Of a stretch of DNA of 64,000 bases, positions 54,398 to 62,790 are shown piece by piece. This DNA is from Hymenobacter sp. J193 (GTDB lineage Bacteria > Bacteroidota > Bacteroidia > Cytophagales > Hymenobacteraceae), in contig NZ_JAJONE010000001.1 in NCBI RefSeq assembly GCF_024700075.1, positions 2,074,001-2,138,000 of the forward strand. Reading direction: 5' to 3'. The notes beneath the pieces are model-generated. The model saw only the letters and a program-made list of their open reading frames with translations. It ran no database searches and was not told the origin of the DNA. The first letter of the stretch is position 1. Every line of letters starts with the position of its first letter. A program made the position numbers and the translations under genes.

Positions 54398-54997
54398 TCA
54401 GCCAGCCACAATGTGGCGGAACGTGAGGTTGAGCCGTGGGCCGACGGGCAGAGCCGTTTTGGGGACGGCGTGCAGCCAGTGCTGCTGCGTAGGGCCGCGC
54501 ATGATCAACAAGCTGCCCGAGGCAATATCCAGTGAGACTGGTTCCGCCTCAATACCCGCGCGGGGCTTGGGCTTGAGGCGGAACCGACGGGTGGCGCCCA
54601 GGCTCAAGGAAGCTATAACCGGCTGAGGCCCCAGCTCCGGCTCGTCGTCGGCGTGCCAGCCCATGCTATCCTGGCCAGAGCGGTAGAGGTTCAGCAGGAC
54701 GCTGTTGAACGAGGTGCTGCAGGCGGCTTCTACCTGCCGGCGCAGTTGCTGGAGCGTAGGCGTCCAGGGCAGGGGCACCAGCGTGAGGCCGGAGTAGCGG
54801 TAGTGCGAGGTGGCGTCGCCGTACCAGGCGGTAAGGCGGGGCTGGAGCCGGGGCTTCCCGAAAAGCGTAATGGATTCCTGGCGCCACGGCACAGTATCCA
54901 ACAGCTCCGCGAGCAGCCGAGAAGCCGTAGCAGCCGGCAGAAAATTCTCGTCCAGCCATACTTCGGCCTGCGGCCGGGAAAGCAGCGTCAGGGGCAC
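54398..54997 (-). CDS. alkB: AlkB-like Fe(II)/2-oxoglutarate dioxygenase
   Basis: A 199-aa AlkB-family oxygenase, which repairs alkylated bases by oxidative demethylation. The Fe-binding HxD is in MGWHADDE, the distal His in HWLHAVP and the 2-oxoglutarate Arg residues in GPRLNLTFRHI. FNSVLLNLYRSGQDSMGWHADDE and the ATRRFRLK segment resemble the ABH2/ABH3-like group. The length fits the family. It lies at the end of a minus-strand run, 2 bp after the preceding membrane protein gene. Its relation to the kynurenine genes upstream is positional only. Confidence 0.88.
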   Translation of the reverse strand: MPLTLLSRPQAEVWLDENFLPAATASRLLAELLDTVPWRQESITLFGKPRLQPRLTAWYGDATSHYRYSGLTLVPLPWTPTLQQLRRQVEAACSTSFNSVLLNLYRSGQDSMGWHADDEPELGPQPVIASLSLGATRRFRLKPKPRAGIEAEPVSLDIASGSLLIMRGPTQQHWLHAVPKTALPVGPRLNLTFRHIVAG

Positions 54998-54999
54998 TT

Positions 55000-55662
55000 T
55001 TATTTAGCTATGCCCGCCATATACACTTTAAACAGAGCATATAGCAGTACAAGGCAAACTATCAAAGCTGGCAGCCAACGCCGACTGACGTAAGGCTGGG
55101 CACCCACATAGCGTGGCCAGAAATACAGCAAGTATATGAGAACCGCAATGAAGTTCACCACAACACTAACTATCTGAACCTGAGCGACCTGAATCTGCGG
55201 ACCATATTCTGCATTGAGCCACAGCAGCCCATAGTACTGGGCAGCCAGAAAGGCTACCATAAATACTACCACCCGAATAGCCTTACCGGGCTCCTTGAGA
55301 CGGAACATATTCATGACCAGCAGGATACCGCCAGCCAGAAAGGAGAACAGCATCGAAAAGAGCACAATCGTCCCCGGAGTGTACAGCGCGGGGCCGGTAT
55401 CCTCAGTGGGCACATAAGCAGTGGCAGCCGTAGGTTCCACGTCGCGGACGGCCAGCTGCTTTTTCTCTTCCTGCTGCTGCTCCACAATGGGCTGCAGCTC
55501 GGCGCGGATGGCCGCAGCTTCGGCCGGATGTTCCCCGCGCCGGGCCAGCTCGTCGAGGGCGGCCAGCACGGCATCTTCGCGGTACTCCCCGCGCTTGTGC
55601 ACGTACAGGTACAGCTCGGGCAGGGATTTGCGGCTCATCTTCTCCGCATACTCTTCATACAT
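55000..55662 (-). CDS. Membrane protein of unknown function
   Basis: A 220-aa protein. The first 95 residues are cytoplasmic and charged (EKMSRKSLPELYLYVHKRGEYREDAVLAALDELARRGEHPAEAAAIRAELQPIVEQQQEEKKQ). Four hydrophobic segments follow (IVLFSMLFSFLAGGILLVMNMF, VVVFMVAFLAAQYYGLLWL, IVSVVVNFIAVLIYLLYF, LPALIVCLVLLYALFKVYM). The N-terminal helical part recalls small cytosolic domains that precede such anchors in Bacteroidota, but no family is certain. It lies 2 bp upstream of alkB and 89 bp after kynU on the same strand. Confidence 0.55.
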   Translation of the reverse strand: MYEEYAEKMSRKSLPELYLYVHKRGEYREDAVLAALDELARRGEHPAEAAAIRAELQPIVEQQQEEKKQLAVRDVEPTAATAYVPTEDTGPALYTPGTIVLFSMLFSFLAGGILLVMNMFRLKEPGKAIRVVVFMVAFLAAQYYGLLWLNAEYGPQIQVAQVQIVSVVVNFIAVLIYLLYFWPRYVGAQPYVSRRWLPALIVCLVLLYALFKVYMAGIAK

Positions 55663-55751
55663 GGCACTTTAGCTCAAATGGAGGAAGCCCTCCGGCGGTC
55701 AGGATATACCAACGTAAAACCACGGGCACCCGGTGAAAGTTGCCCGGAATC

Positions 55752-57035
55752 TTATACTTCGGCCCAGGCGGCCAGCACGGCGCCGGCCCGCTGCACATCC
55801 CGGAAAGAATTGTAGAGCGGCACCGGCGCCAGCCGAATCACGTTGGGCTCGCGCCAGTCGGCAATAATGCCGGCCGCCGCCAGGTGCTCAAAAAGCGCCC
55901 GGCCGCCCTCGTGCACCAGCAGGGAAAGCTGGCAGCCCCGCTGGGCGGGGTCGGTGGGGGTAATGATTTCGAGGCGGGAAGCCGGCAGGTTCAGGCGGCG
56001 CAGCAGAAACTCCAGGTAGCCGGTAAGCAACTCACTTTTGCGGCGCAGCGCGGGCATCCCACCCGCTTCGGCCACAATGGCCAGAGCCGCCCGATGAATG
56101 GCCAAAGGAAAAATCTGGGCGTTGGACAGCTGCCAGCCGGCCGCCCCGGGCATGGGCCGGAAGCCTTTTTTCATCTGAAACCGCTCGGCCGGGTCGTGGC
56201 CCCACCAGCCGGCCAGGCGCGGCAGCTCGGGGCTGTGGGCAAACCGCTCGTGCACAAACACGCCGCTGGTGCCGCCGGGGCCGGAGTTCAGGTATTTGTA
56301 GGAGCACCAGCAGGCAAAGTCCACGTCCCAGTCGTGCAGGTGCAGCTCAATGTTACCAGCGGCGTGGGCCAGATCGAAGCCCACCGTAGCGCCCACGGCG
56401 TGGCCGGCCCGGGTAATGGCAGCCATATCAAATGCCTGCCCGGTGTAGTAGTTCACCCCGCCCAGGATGATGGTGGCCAGCGAGTCGCCCAGCTCCCGGA
56501 TGGTAGCTTCGATGTCCTCGGTGCGCAGGGTATGCTCGCCGGGGCGCGGCATCAGCTCCACAATGGCGTCGTCGGGCCGGAAGCCGTGCAGCTTCACCTG
56601 GCTTTCCAGCGCGTACTGGTCGGAGGGGAAAGCGCCGCCTTCCATCAGCACCTTGTAGCGCGTAGGCGTGGGCCGATAGAAGCTCAGCAGCAGCAGGTGC
56701 AGGTTCACCGTAAGGTTATTCATCACCACCACTTCTAGCGGCCGGGCCCCTACCAGCTGGGCCGTCACATCGGTAAGGGTTTGGTGGTAGTGCATCCAGG
56801 GGTCGTCGCCCAGAAAGTGGCCTTCTACGGCCCGCTCTTCCCAGGAGGCAAACTGCTGCTCCACGGCGGCGCGGGCCGCCCGCGGCTGCAGGCCCAAGGA
56901 GTTGCCGCAGAAGTACACGGCTTCCTGCCCATCGGGCGCAAGCGGAATATGAAACTGGGACCGGAAAAGGCGCAGCGGGTCCTGCTCGTCGAGGCGGGCC
57001 GCAAACTCAGGAGTTGGTTCGAAGGGAAACGTCAT
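55752..57035 (-). CDS. kynU: Kynureninase
   Basis: A 427-aa PLP enzyme that splits kynurenine or 3-hydroxykynurenine into (3-hydroxy)anthranilate and alanine. The PLP-binding Lys is in CWCSYKYLNSGPGG. Other hallmarks are VYFCGNSLGLQPRAARAAVEQQ, the phosphate/PLP region VVVMNNLTVNLHLLLLSFY, FDLAHAAGNIELHLHDWDVDFACW and IRLAPVPLYNSFRDVQRAGAVLAAW. The length is typical. It belongs to the pathway with kmo (49835) and haaO (62122), but between it and haaO lies a duplicated glycosyltransferase/lipoprotein module. The start is ATG 57035. Confidence 0.95.
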   Translation of the reverse strand: MTFPFEPTPEFAARLDEQDPLRLFRSQFHIPLAPDGQEAVYFCGNSLGLQPRAARAAVEQQFASWEERAVEGHFLGDDPWMHYHQTLTDVTAQLVGARPLEVVVMNNLTVNLHLLLLSFYRPTPTRYKVLMEGGAFPSDQYALESQVKLHGFRPDDAIVELMPRPGEHTLRTEDIEATIRELGDSLATIILGGVNYYTGQAFDMAAITRAGHAVGATVGFDLAHAAGNIELHLHDWDVDFACWCSYKYLNSGPGGTSGVFVHERFAHSPELPRLAGWWGHDPAERFQMKKGFRPMPGAAGWQLSNAQIFPLAIHRAALAIVAEAGGMPALRRKSELLTGYLEFLLRRLNLPASRLEIITPTDPAQRGCQLSLLVHEGGRALFEHLAAAGIIADWREPNVIRLAPVPLYNSFRDVQRAGAVLAAWAEV

Positions 57036-57077
57036 GGGTGGGTAAAGATAGGCAGGACGGCGGTGCGAGTCGGCAGA

Positions 57078-58433
57078 TCAGCCAAGCCAGATAAAGGCCA
57101 GAAACAAATCCAGCAAATGCGCCATCACCACCAGGTTCACCAAGTAAAGGCCCGTGGCTATTTCGCGGTACCAGGGCGAGGTGCCTTTACTGATAAACAA
57201 ATAAGCCAATACATAGAGCGTATACAGCCCAAAGTACCAGGCAGCCTGGTAGGGAAGGAAACTTTCCAGCCGAAACGGGAAGCCCAGCGCCAATGCTACC
57301 GCCAAGCAGCCCGCTACCACCGCTGCCACGGGCCATTTGGTTGCGGGTTGCAGCTGCCACATCTGCCAGAGCAGCACGGCCGCAAACGGCGTGGCCAGCA
57401 TATAGCGGTTGATATTGGCCAGGTCGCCGCCCTGATACATCATAATGTAGAAACCGGTGCCGGTAGCGTACCCTAGGGAAAACAAGACGGCTTTGGAAAT
57501 TACCGGGAGCGGCCGCTGCACTACTCGCAGCAAGTGCAGCAGCCACCAGCTGCCCAGCACCGCGCACGCCACCGCCGACAGCCACGTAACCAGCAAGGCC
57601 ACGGCATCCAGCCACAGAATATCGATACCGGCGGAGCTTTGCAGCGGAAAGATGGGCTCCCGAAAGATATGCTCCCATTTGGCCTGTACGTGGTAGAAAG
57701 CCAACGCATCACCCGTCTTGATGTAAAAGATCCGCATCATGGTGGCCGTGACGGCACCCATCACCAGCAGGCCGGCCGGTAGGTTCAGCCAGCGCCGGCG
57801 CTCGGTGGAGTCCCAGCTCAGCAGCTCCGCAAAAACGTAGGCTGGCAGGAAGAGCGTGGTGGCGGCCCGCGTCAGACAGCACAACAGCATACCCACCAGC
57901 GTAAGCGGCAGGTTGCGCCGGTGCAACCCCCGCAGCAACAGGGCACCCCACACGTAAAAAAGCCCTTCGCTATAGGGCACCAGCGTGAACACCAGAGCAG
58001 GCAACGATACCGCCACCAACAACTGCCGGCCAGTGAGCCGGAATGTGCGCGCCAGTATAGCCGCGCCCACCATGGTACAGGTCGTCAGGAGCAGGCTAAT
58101 GCCGACGGGACCTACGCCCAGGTAGCGCCACAAATACGGATACAGCGGGAAGAAAGCATTTTTGCCCACCCCTGGGTCATCGTAGCCCTCCTTAGCTATG
58201 GACAGGTACAGGTTGGAGTCCCAGCTCAGCAGGCCCTGGCTGGTGGGCAGGCGATGCACGAGGCCAAAACAATACAGTGCCGTGTAAACGCTTACCAGCA
58301 GCAACAGATGAAAGGCCAGCAGAAAAACGCGGTTGCAGCGGCCGGCCGCGTACCACCGCCTATACCAAGCTGGGGGATTAGCCGGCGCCGGCAAACCCGG
58401 GGGCGGCACCAAGGCGTCAGGATACTTTTTCAA
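57078..58433 (-). CDS. PIG-V-like mannosyltransferase, copy A
   Basis: A multi-span membrane protein of the PIG-V/Gpi18-like GT-C fold, which in known members transfers mannose from polyprenyl-phosphate-mannose. The family motif is visible: LSWDSNLYLSIAKEGYDDP followed by AFFPLYPYLWR. About ten hydrophobic segments follow (VGISLLLTTCTMVGAAILA, LLVAVSLPALVFTLVPYSEGLFYVWGAL, and others), with MYQGGDLANINRYMLATPF near the end. The start is uncertain: no ATG is close, and TTG 58433, TTG 58412 or GTG 58409 are possible; 58433 overlaps the lipoprotein A gene by 17 bp. A second copy with its own lipoprotein lies at 59026. Confidence 0.75.
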   Translation of the reverse strand: MKKYPDALVPPPGLPAPANPPAWYRRWYAAGRCNRVFLLAFHLLLLVSVYTALYCFGLVHRLPTSQGLLSWDSNLYLSIAKEGYDDPGVGKNAFFPLYPYLWRYLGVGPVGISLLLTTCTMVGAAILARTFRLTGRQLLVAVSLPALVFTLVPYSEGLFYVWGALLLRGLHRRNLPLTLVGMLLCCLTRAATTLFLPAYVFAELLSWDSTERRRWLNLPAGLLVMGAVTATMMRIFYIKTGDALAFYHVQAKWEHIFREPIFPLQSSAGIDILWLDAVALLVTWLSAVACAVLGSWWLLHLLRVVQRPLPVISKAVLFSLGYATGTGFYIMMYQGGDLANINRYMLATPFAAVLLWQMWQLQPATKWPVAAVVAGCLAVALALGFPFRLESFLPYQAAWYFGLYTLYVLAYLFISKGTSPWYREIATGLYLVNLVVMAHLLDLFLAFIWLG

Positions 58434-58950
58434 TGGTAAAATCGTCCAGATACAATACTTGCCGCTCCCCAGCCTGCCACAAATACACCCGGATATAATC
58501 ACCCGGGCCCACGTCGTGGGGCAGCACAAAGGTTTTCCACACAAACTCCCACTGATGGAAGCGTTTGACTACGGCATGAATGCTTAGCGTCTTCCAGTAG
58601 CGCGTGGTGTCGTTGCGCACAACTTCCACTACAAAAGCCGTTTTCTGGTGATGGTTGGGTAGGTTGACCCAAGCCTGCACCCGGAGCTTGCGGGGCTGTT
58701 GCGCCTCTTCCCATTTGGCACCCCAAGTGGGCCCATAGGCCATTTCCTTGGTGAGCTTACTGGAAAAATTGCCGGAGTGCGCCAGCTCGTCGCTGATTTC
58801 GGGCGGGCGCGGGTTGGCCTGCCCGGCCTGCTCAAAGTCATTCTGCATAATGATAGTGCCCGGCACCATGCTGCACTGTGTCAGTAGAAGCATTAGCCCT
58901 AACCCAGCAGCCTGCCTTAGCCCGGAAACCACATTCGTTTCAGCAGTCAT
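58417..58950 (-). CDS. Lipoprotein A of the duplicated module
   Basis: A 177-aa predicted lipoprotein: GLRQAAGLGLMLLLTQC is the signal with lipobox (LTQC). The mature part is a single beta-sandwich-like domain: MQNDFEQAG, SDELAHSGNFSSKL, PRKLRVQAWVNLP, FVVEVVRNDTTRYWKTLSI, YIRVYLWQAGERQVLYLDDFTIE. The closing pair of Asp residues and the DDF ending recall carbohydrate-binding jelly-roll domains. A paralogue (60370) shares the pattern DFEQ, AHSG, PRKLRV, VVxVV and VYxW. It overlaps the PIG-V copy A gene, so the two are translated together. The likely role is a surface or periplasmic partner of the glycosyltransferase (inference). Confidence 0.7.
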   Translation of the reverse strand: MTAETNVVSGLRQAAGLGLMLLLTQCSMVPGTIIMQNDFEQAGQANPRPPEISDELAHSGNFSSKLTKEMAYGPTWGAKWEEAQQPRKLRVQAWVNLPNHHQKTAFVVEVVRNDTTRYWKTLSIHAVVKRFHQWEFVWKTFVLPHDVGPGDYIRVYLWQAGERQVLYLDDFTIEKVS

Positions 58951-59025
58951 AGTATTTGGAAGAAGATATAGCGTTGCTAAGCTGCATGCTGTGTAGTCTG
59001 GATGTAGTTTGCTAAAGTAGTTTCC

Positions 59026-60330
59026 TTACTGAATCACGTAGTACTGCAGCCAGCCATCCAGCATGTGCAGCAGCATCAGCAGGTTGAAGCTGTAAAGCAG
59101 CATAGTAGCTTCGCGCTGCCAGCGCAGCTGCCGCCAGGCCAGGTACGTCAGCAGGTACAGCGTAGTGAGGCCGAAGTACCATATCCCCTGCCCGGTACTA
59201 AAGCTGTCGAAGTTAAGCGAATATACCCCGAACAGCTGCCAGAGCAGCATAGTAGCTGCCGCAACCAGGGCGTAGCGCCGCCAGGGCCAGGCGGGCTGCG
59301 CAACCCAGTGCGCGAGTATCACCACCAGAAAAGGCGTGGCAAAAATGTAGCGGCCAATGTTCCAGAGGCTGCCTCCCTGGTAGAGCAGAATAAACAGGGT
59401 GACGCCCACGCAGTAGCCCAGGGCAAAAATCAGCTCGGGCGGCAGCGGGGGCATGGCCCGGCCGGTGCGCCAGCACTGCAGCCAGCGCCAGGTCAGCCAG
59501 GTGCATACGCCCGCGGCCGCCAGCCCCAGCCACAGGGCCAGCGCATCCAGCCACAGCACATCGGTACCCGAAGGATCCGTAAAGGGAAAGTTCGGCCGCT
59601 TCATGGTGTGGCCCCAGTGCTTTTGAGCGAGGATAAACCCGAACGGCTCCCCGGTCTGGTACCACTGCACCGCCGCCACCAGGCCTATGGACAGCAGCAG
59701 CGCGCCCAGGCCCGCCGCACCCCAGCGCAGGGCCGTACCGCGTTGGCCGGGCTGCATGGCCCACATAGCCACCATAAACAGCAGCGCCGGCGTGAACATA
59801 GTGCTGGCCGAGCGGGTGAGCCCACAACCCAGCAGCCCCAGCACCCACCACAGCAGCTTGCGCCGCCGCAGCCCCACCACCAGCAGCGTGCTGAACACAA
59901 AAAACAGCGCCTCCGTGTACGGCACTACCATAAACAGCAGAAAGGGCGTGGATAGCAGCAGCAGCTGCAGCCGGACCGGCAGGCGCAGCTGGTGCGCCAG
60001 CCAGGTTGAAGCCCCCAGGAACATAGCGGCATTCAGCAGACCCATGCCCCGCAGCCCCAGCCCCGAAAACCGCCACACGTAGGGCAGCATCGGGAAGAAA
60101 GCGGCGTTGCTCATGCCCGTGGCCGAGTAAGTGTAGCCGTGCTGCCGGATCTGCTCGTACCAGATAACGTCCCAGCGCAGCAGCGTTTCGTGGGAAGGCA
60201 GAAAGCGGATGATGCCAAACGCGTAGAGGGCCGAGGTGAAGGCCGCCAGCAGCAGCACGTGCAGCGCCACCACGGCCACGCTGCGGTAGCGGGAAAGGAT
60301 AGCCGGAAAAAAGGCCGCAGAATCGGACAC
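59026..60330 (-). CDS. PIG-V-like mannosyltransferase, copy B
   Basis: A 434-aa paralogue of copy A with the same order of motifs: FLPSHETLLRWDVIWYEQIRQHGYTY, AAFFPMLPYVWRFSG, LLLSTPFLLFMVVPYTEALFFVFSTLL, and LLYQGGSLWNIGRYIFATPFLVV. The catalytic RWDxxWY and FFP elements of the PIG-V family are kept. It has many hydrophobic helices and lies in the inner membrane. The start is GTG 60330 (MSDSAAFFPAILSRYRS). A lipoprotein gene precedes it by 39 bp, as for copy A. The similarity between copies is clear but moderate, so the duplication is not recent. Confidence 0.75.
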   Translation of the reverse strand: MSDSAAFFPAILSRYRSVAVVALHVLLLAAFTSALYAFGIIRFLPSHETLLRWDVIWYEQIRQHGYTYSATGMSNAAFFPMLPYVWRFSGLGLRGMGLLNAAMFLGASTWLAHQLRLPVRLQLLLLSTPFLLFMVVPYTEALFFVFSTLLVVGLRRRKLLWWVLGLLGCGLTRSASTMFTPALLFMVAMWAMQPGQRGTALRWGAAGLGALLLSIGLVAAVQWYQTGEPFGFILAQKHWGHTMKRPNFPFTDPSGTDVLWLDALALWLGLAAAGVCTWLTWRWLQCWRTGRAMPPLPPELIFALGYCVGVTLFILLYQGGSLWNIGRYIFATPFLVVILAHWVAQPAWPWRRYALVAAATMLLWQLFGVYSLNFDSFSTGQGIWYFGLTTLYLLTYLAWRQLRWQREATMLLYSFNLLMLLHMLDGWLQYYVIQ

Positions 60331-60369
60331 GGACGTAGAGGTAAAGAGCCTACAGAAGTGAAAAAGTCG

Positions 60370-60909
60370 CTACTGCCAGCCTTCCAGCTTGATATCATCG
60401 AAGAAGGCGGCCTCGCCGGTCAGGTCGGGGTGCCACACGTACACCTTCACTTCATCGGAAGGGTCCAGGTCGGCGGGCAGGCGAATGTACTTCTGCACGG
60501 GCACCCACACCTGGTAGCGCTTTACTTTCTCCGACACATCCAGGGCCTCCCACACGTCGGGGCGGCGACCGTGGCATACCACCTGCACCACAATAGACGT
60601 GGTACGGATGCGGCCGCTGGGGGCGTACACCCAGCCGCTTACACGCAGCTTGCGAGGCAACGTGGCACACTTATCCAGCTTCGTGAGGTAGCTGCCGCCG
60701 TACTCGGCGCCGGGCAGAATGCGGTAGGAAAAGCGGCCGGAATGAGCCTGGTCAGATGTCAGAAAAGGAGGCGCCGGCACGCCCCAGGCATCAAACTGCT
60801 CGAAATCAGTGTCCAGCAGCACGCAGGCCGTGGGAGGCGGAGTAGAGCAGCCAGCCAGTAGCAGCAAGGCCACAACGGCTGGTAGCTGACGCCGGAAAAG
60901 TGTAGCCAT
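60370..60909 (-). CDS. Lipoprotein B of the duplicated module
   Basis: A 179-aa predicted lipoprotein: MATLFRRQLPAVVALLLLAGC is the signal (LAGC). The mature domain mirrors lipoprotein A: TDFEQFDAWG, SDQAHSGRFSYRI, PRKLRVSGWVYAP, IVVQVVCHGRRPDVWEALDV, VKVYVWHPDLTGEAAFFDDIKLEGW. The start is set at 60909 rather than 60963 because the signal peptide begins there. It lies between the ACMSD-like gene and PIG-V copy B, on the same strand, and is likely co-transcribed with both. Confidence 0.7.
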   Translation of the reverse strand: MATLFRRQLPAVVALLLLAGCSTPPPTACVLLDTDFEQFDAWGVPAPPFLTSDQAHSGRFSYRILPGAEYGGSYLTKLDKCATLPRKLRVSGWVYAPSGRIRTTSIVVQVVCHGRRPDVWEALDVSEKVKRYQVWVPVQKYIRLPADLDPSDEVKVYVWHPDLTGEAAFFDDIKLEGWQ

Positions 60910-61023
60910 AGCAATATTCAGAAGAGCAGTAAGCCGAGCTTCCCTACCAGACATGGGCAGCACCGGCGGCGCAAGCTACCGCGCGGCGCCGTAGCTTCCT
61001 ATCCAGGGAAGCTTTCAACCAGA

Positions 61024-62118
61024 TCAGTGGTGATGGTGCAGCAGCCCCGGCGCAAACCGCGCGGCCGGCAAGCCCAGCCAGTCCAGCGCGTTCTGGCCCA
61101 GCATCCGGGCTTTGATATCGTCGGAGAAAGGCATGGAGCGAATAAGCTGCCCGGGCTCCAGCTCGCCCAGCGGAAACGGATAGTCGGTGCCCAGCGTGAT
61201 TTTGTCGGCGCCCAGCGTCTTCACCAGGTAGTCCAGCATCAGCGGGTCGTGCACCAGCGAGTCGACCCAGAACCGGCCCAGGTACTCGCGCGGGTTCACC
61301 GGATTATCAACAGCGCAGAGGTCGGGGCGCACCTGCCAGCCGTGCTCGATGCGGCCGATGGTACTGGCAAAGGTACCGCCGCCGTGGGCCACCGCCACGC
61401 GCAGCTTTGGCAGCCGCTCCAGCACTCCGCCAAATACCAATGAACAGAGCGCCAGGGTACTTTCGGCGGGCATGCCCACGAGCCAGGGCAGCCAGTACTT
61501 GGGCATCTTCTGCTGGCCCATCATGTCCCAGGGATGCACGAACACGCAGGCACCCAGCTCCTCGGCCGCCGCAAACACCTCGAACAGCTGGGGCGCGTCG
61601 AGGTTCCAGTCGTTGATGTGGGAGCCAATCTGCACGCCGGCCAGCCCCAGCTCCTTCACGCACCGCTCCAGCTCCCGCACGGCCAGATCGGGCGCCTGCA
61701 TGGGCAACGTGCCCAGGCCCACAAAGCGCGTGGGGTAGCGGCTCACCACATCGGCAATATGGTCGTTGAGCAGGCAACTCAGGTCCAGCGTATCCAGCGG
61801 CTTGGCCCAGTAGCTGAACATAACGGGCACCGTGCTGAGCACCTGCACCTGCACGCCAAACTGGTCGTACTCGCGCATCCGCACCTGGGGGTCCCAACAG
61901 TTGTCCTGAATTTCACGGAAGAACTTGTCGTCCTGCATCATGCGGGCGCAGCACGGCTTGTGGTGCTCCAGCCGCACAAAGCCCCCGTAGCCGTACCGCT
62001 CCCGCAGGTCAGGCCACCGCTCAGGCAGGATGTGGGTGTGAATGTCTACCGCTAATGAGGTATGAGGAGTAAGGAATGAGGAGTCAGCGGATGCACTCAT
62101 GGAAGAGCCGTTCTTCAT
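61024..62118 (-). CDS. ACMSD-like amidohydrolase
   Basis: A 364-aa amidohydrolase of the 2-amino-3-carboxymuconate-6-semialdehyde decarboxylase group, which diverts the haaO product away from quinolinate. The metal site [25 protein letters not shown] and the catalytic Asp in [10 protein letters not shown] are present, and [10 protein letters not shown] fits the family. It starts 3 bp after the haaO stop (TAG GGA ATG), so the two are coupled. Residues about 12-22 ([11 protein letters not shown]) are encoded by iterated-word repeat, which has replaced the usual N-terminus. The C-terminus ends in four natural His residues. I call it ACMSD-like because confirmation needs comparison with related decarboxylases. 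Confidence 0.85.
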   Translation of the reverse strand: MKNGSSMSASADSSFLTPHTSLAVDIHTHILPERWPDLRERYGYGGFVRLEHHKPCCARMMQDDKFFREIQDNCWDPQVRMREYDQFGVQVQVLSTVPVMFSYWAKPLDTLDLSCLLNDHIADVVSRYPTRFVGLGTLPMQAPDLAVRELERCVKELGLAGVQIGSHINDWNLDAPQLFEVFAAAEELGACVFVHPWDMMGQQKMPKYWLPWLVGMPAESTLALCSLVFGGVLERLPKLRVAVAHGGGTFASTIGRIEHGWQVRPDLCAVDNPVNPREYLGRFWVDSLVHDPLMLDYLVKTLGADKITLGTDYPFPLGELEPGQLIRSMPFSDDIKARMLGQNALDWLGLPAARFAPGLLHHHH

Positions 62119-62132
62119 TCCCTACTCCTCGG
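62053..62132. repeat. Iterated-word inverted repeat at haaO/ACMSD junction
   Basis: GAGGTATGAGGAGTAAGGAATGAGGAGT (62055-62084) is mirrored by TTCATTCCCTACTCCTCGG (62114-62132). The element covers the stop of haaO, the start of the ACMSD-like gene and its codons 12-22. Confidence 0.75.
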
Positions 62133-62658
62133 TCTTTGCTGGTGCGGGCGGCGCCATCACGGTGCCACACACCTGGCAGGTGCGCTTGTGCTCGTCCTGC
62201 CAGAAGCGGTTCATGATGGGCGGCAGCTGGGCCACGATGTCGGTGATTTCGGCAAACTCCTCGTAGAGCTTGTTGCCGCAGTTTTCGCAGTACCACTGAA
62301 AGCCGTCCAGTTCGCCGGCGGTGCGGTAGCGCTCCAGCACGAGCCCCACCGTACCGGCCGGCCGGCGGGGCGAGTGGGGCACACCAGCCGGTAGCAGAAA
62401 CATGCTTCCGGCTTTGATTTCAATATCGACCGGCTTGCCATCTTCGATAATCTTGACCACGATGTCGCCCTCAATTTGCAGGAACAGCTCCTCGCCTTCG
62501 TCTACGTGGTAGTCTTTGCGGGCATTGGGGCCGCCCACCACCATCACAATAAAATCCTTGTTGTCTTTGAACACCTGCTGGTTGCCTACCGGGGGCTTCA
62601 GCAAATGGCGGTGTTCATCTATCCACTGCTGGAAGTTGAAGGGGCGGGCAACGGGCAT
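62122..62658 (-). CDS. haaO: 3-hydroxyanthranilate 3,4-dioxygenase
   Basis: A 178-aa cupin dioxygenase that opens 3-hydroxyanthranilate to 2-amino-3-carboxymuconate semialdehyde. The iron site is in DYHVDEGEELFLQIEGD and VPHSPRRPAGTVGLVLE. The bacterial C-terminal rubredoxin-like iron site is present as CENCGNKLYEE ... CQVCGTVM. Length and start (MPVARPFNFQQWIDEHRHLLKPPVGNQQVF) match bacterial HaaO. It heads the minus-strand run and is coupled to the ACMSD-like gene. The promoter is in the 132-bp divergent gap to the SDR gene, where a pair of 16-bp direct repeats lies. Confidence 0.95.
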   Translation of the reverse strand: MPVARPFNFQQWIDEHRHLLKPPVGNQQVFKDNKDFIVMVVGGPNARKDYHVDEGEELFLQIEGDIVVKIIEDGKPVDIEIKAGSMFLLPAGVPHSPRRPAGTVGLVLERYRTAGELDGFQWYCENCGNKLYEEFAEITDIVAQLPPIMNRFWQDEHKRTCQVCGTVMAPPAPAKTEE

Positions 62659-62707
62659 AGCGGGCGAGAATTGGGCGAGAACAAACGGCAGCCGAGCACC
62701 TGTCGGC

Positions 62708-62755
62708 CGGCCTAAGGTCGGAATTACGAGGGCAATTTTCGGCCTACGGTCGTAA
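62708..62755. promoter_or_regulatory. Direct repeat pair in the haaO/SDR divergent promoter
   Basis: CGGCCTAAGGTCGGAA (62708-62723) and CGGCCTACGGTCGTAA (62740-62755) match at 14 of 16 positions and start 32 bp apart, near three helical turns. They lie between divergent haaO and SDR genes, so they may be an operator for a pathway regulator. Confidence 0.45.
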
Positions 62756-62760
62756 GTTTC

Positions 62761-62769
62761 TACCTTTCG
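62761..62769 (+). promoter_or_regulatory. Candidate -7 box for the SDR gene
   Basis: TACCTTTCG, close to TAnnTTTG, 22 bp before the GTG at 62791. Confidence 0.35.
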
Positions 62770-62790
62770 CCTTGCTTAACCCATGTTTCC

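Noticed and set aside
61024..61038. Engineered His-tag at the end of the ACMSD-like protein
   Set aside because: The four His codons lie in natural sequence context with no vector or linker sequence; it is a chance native tail.
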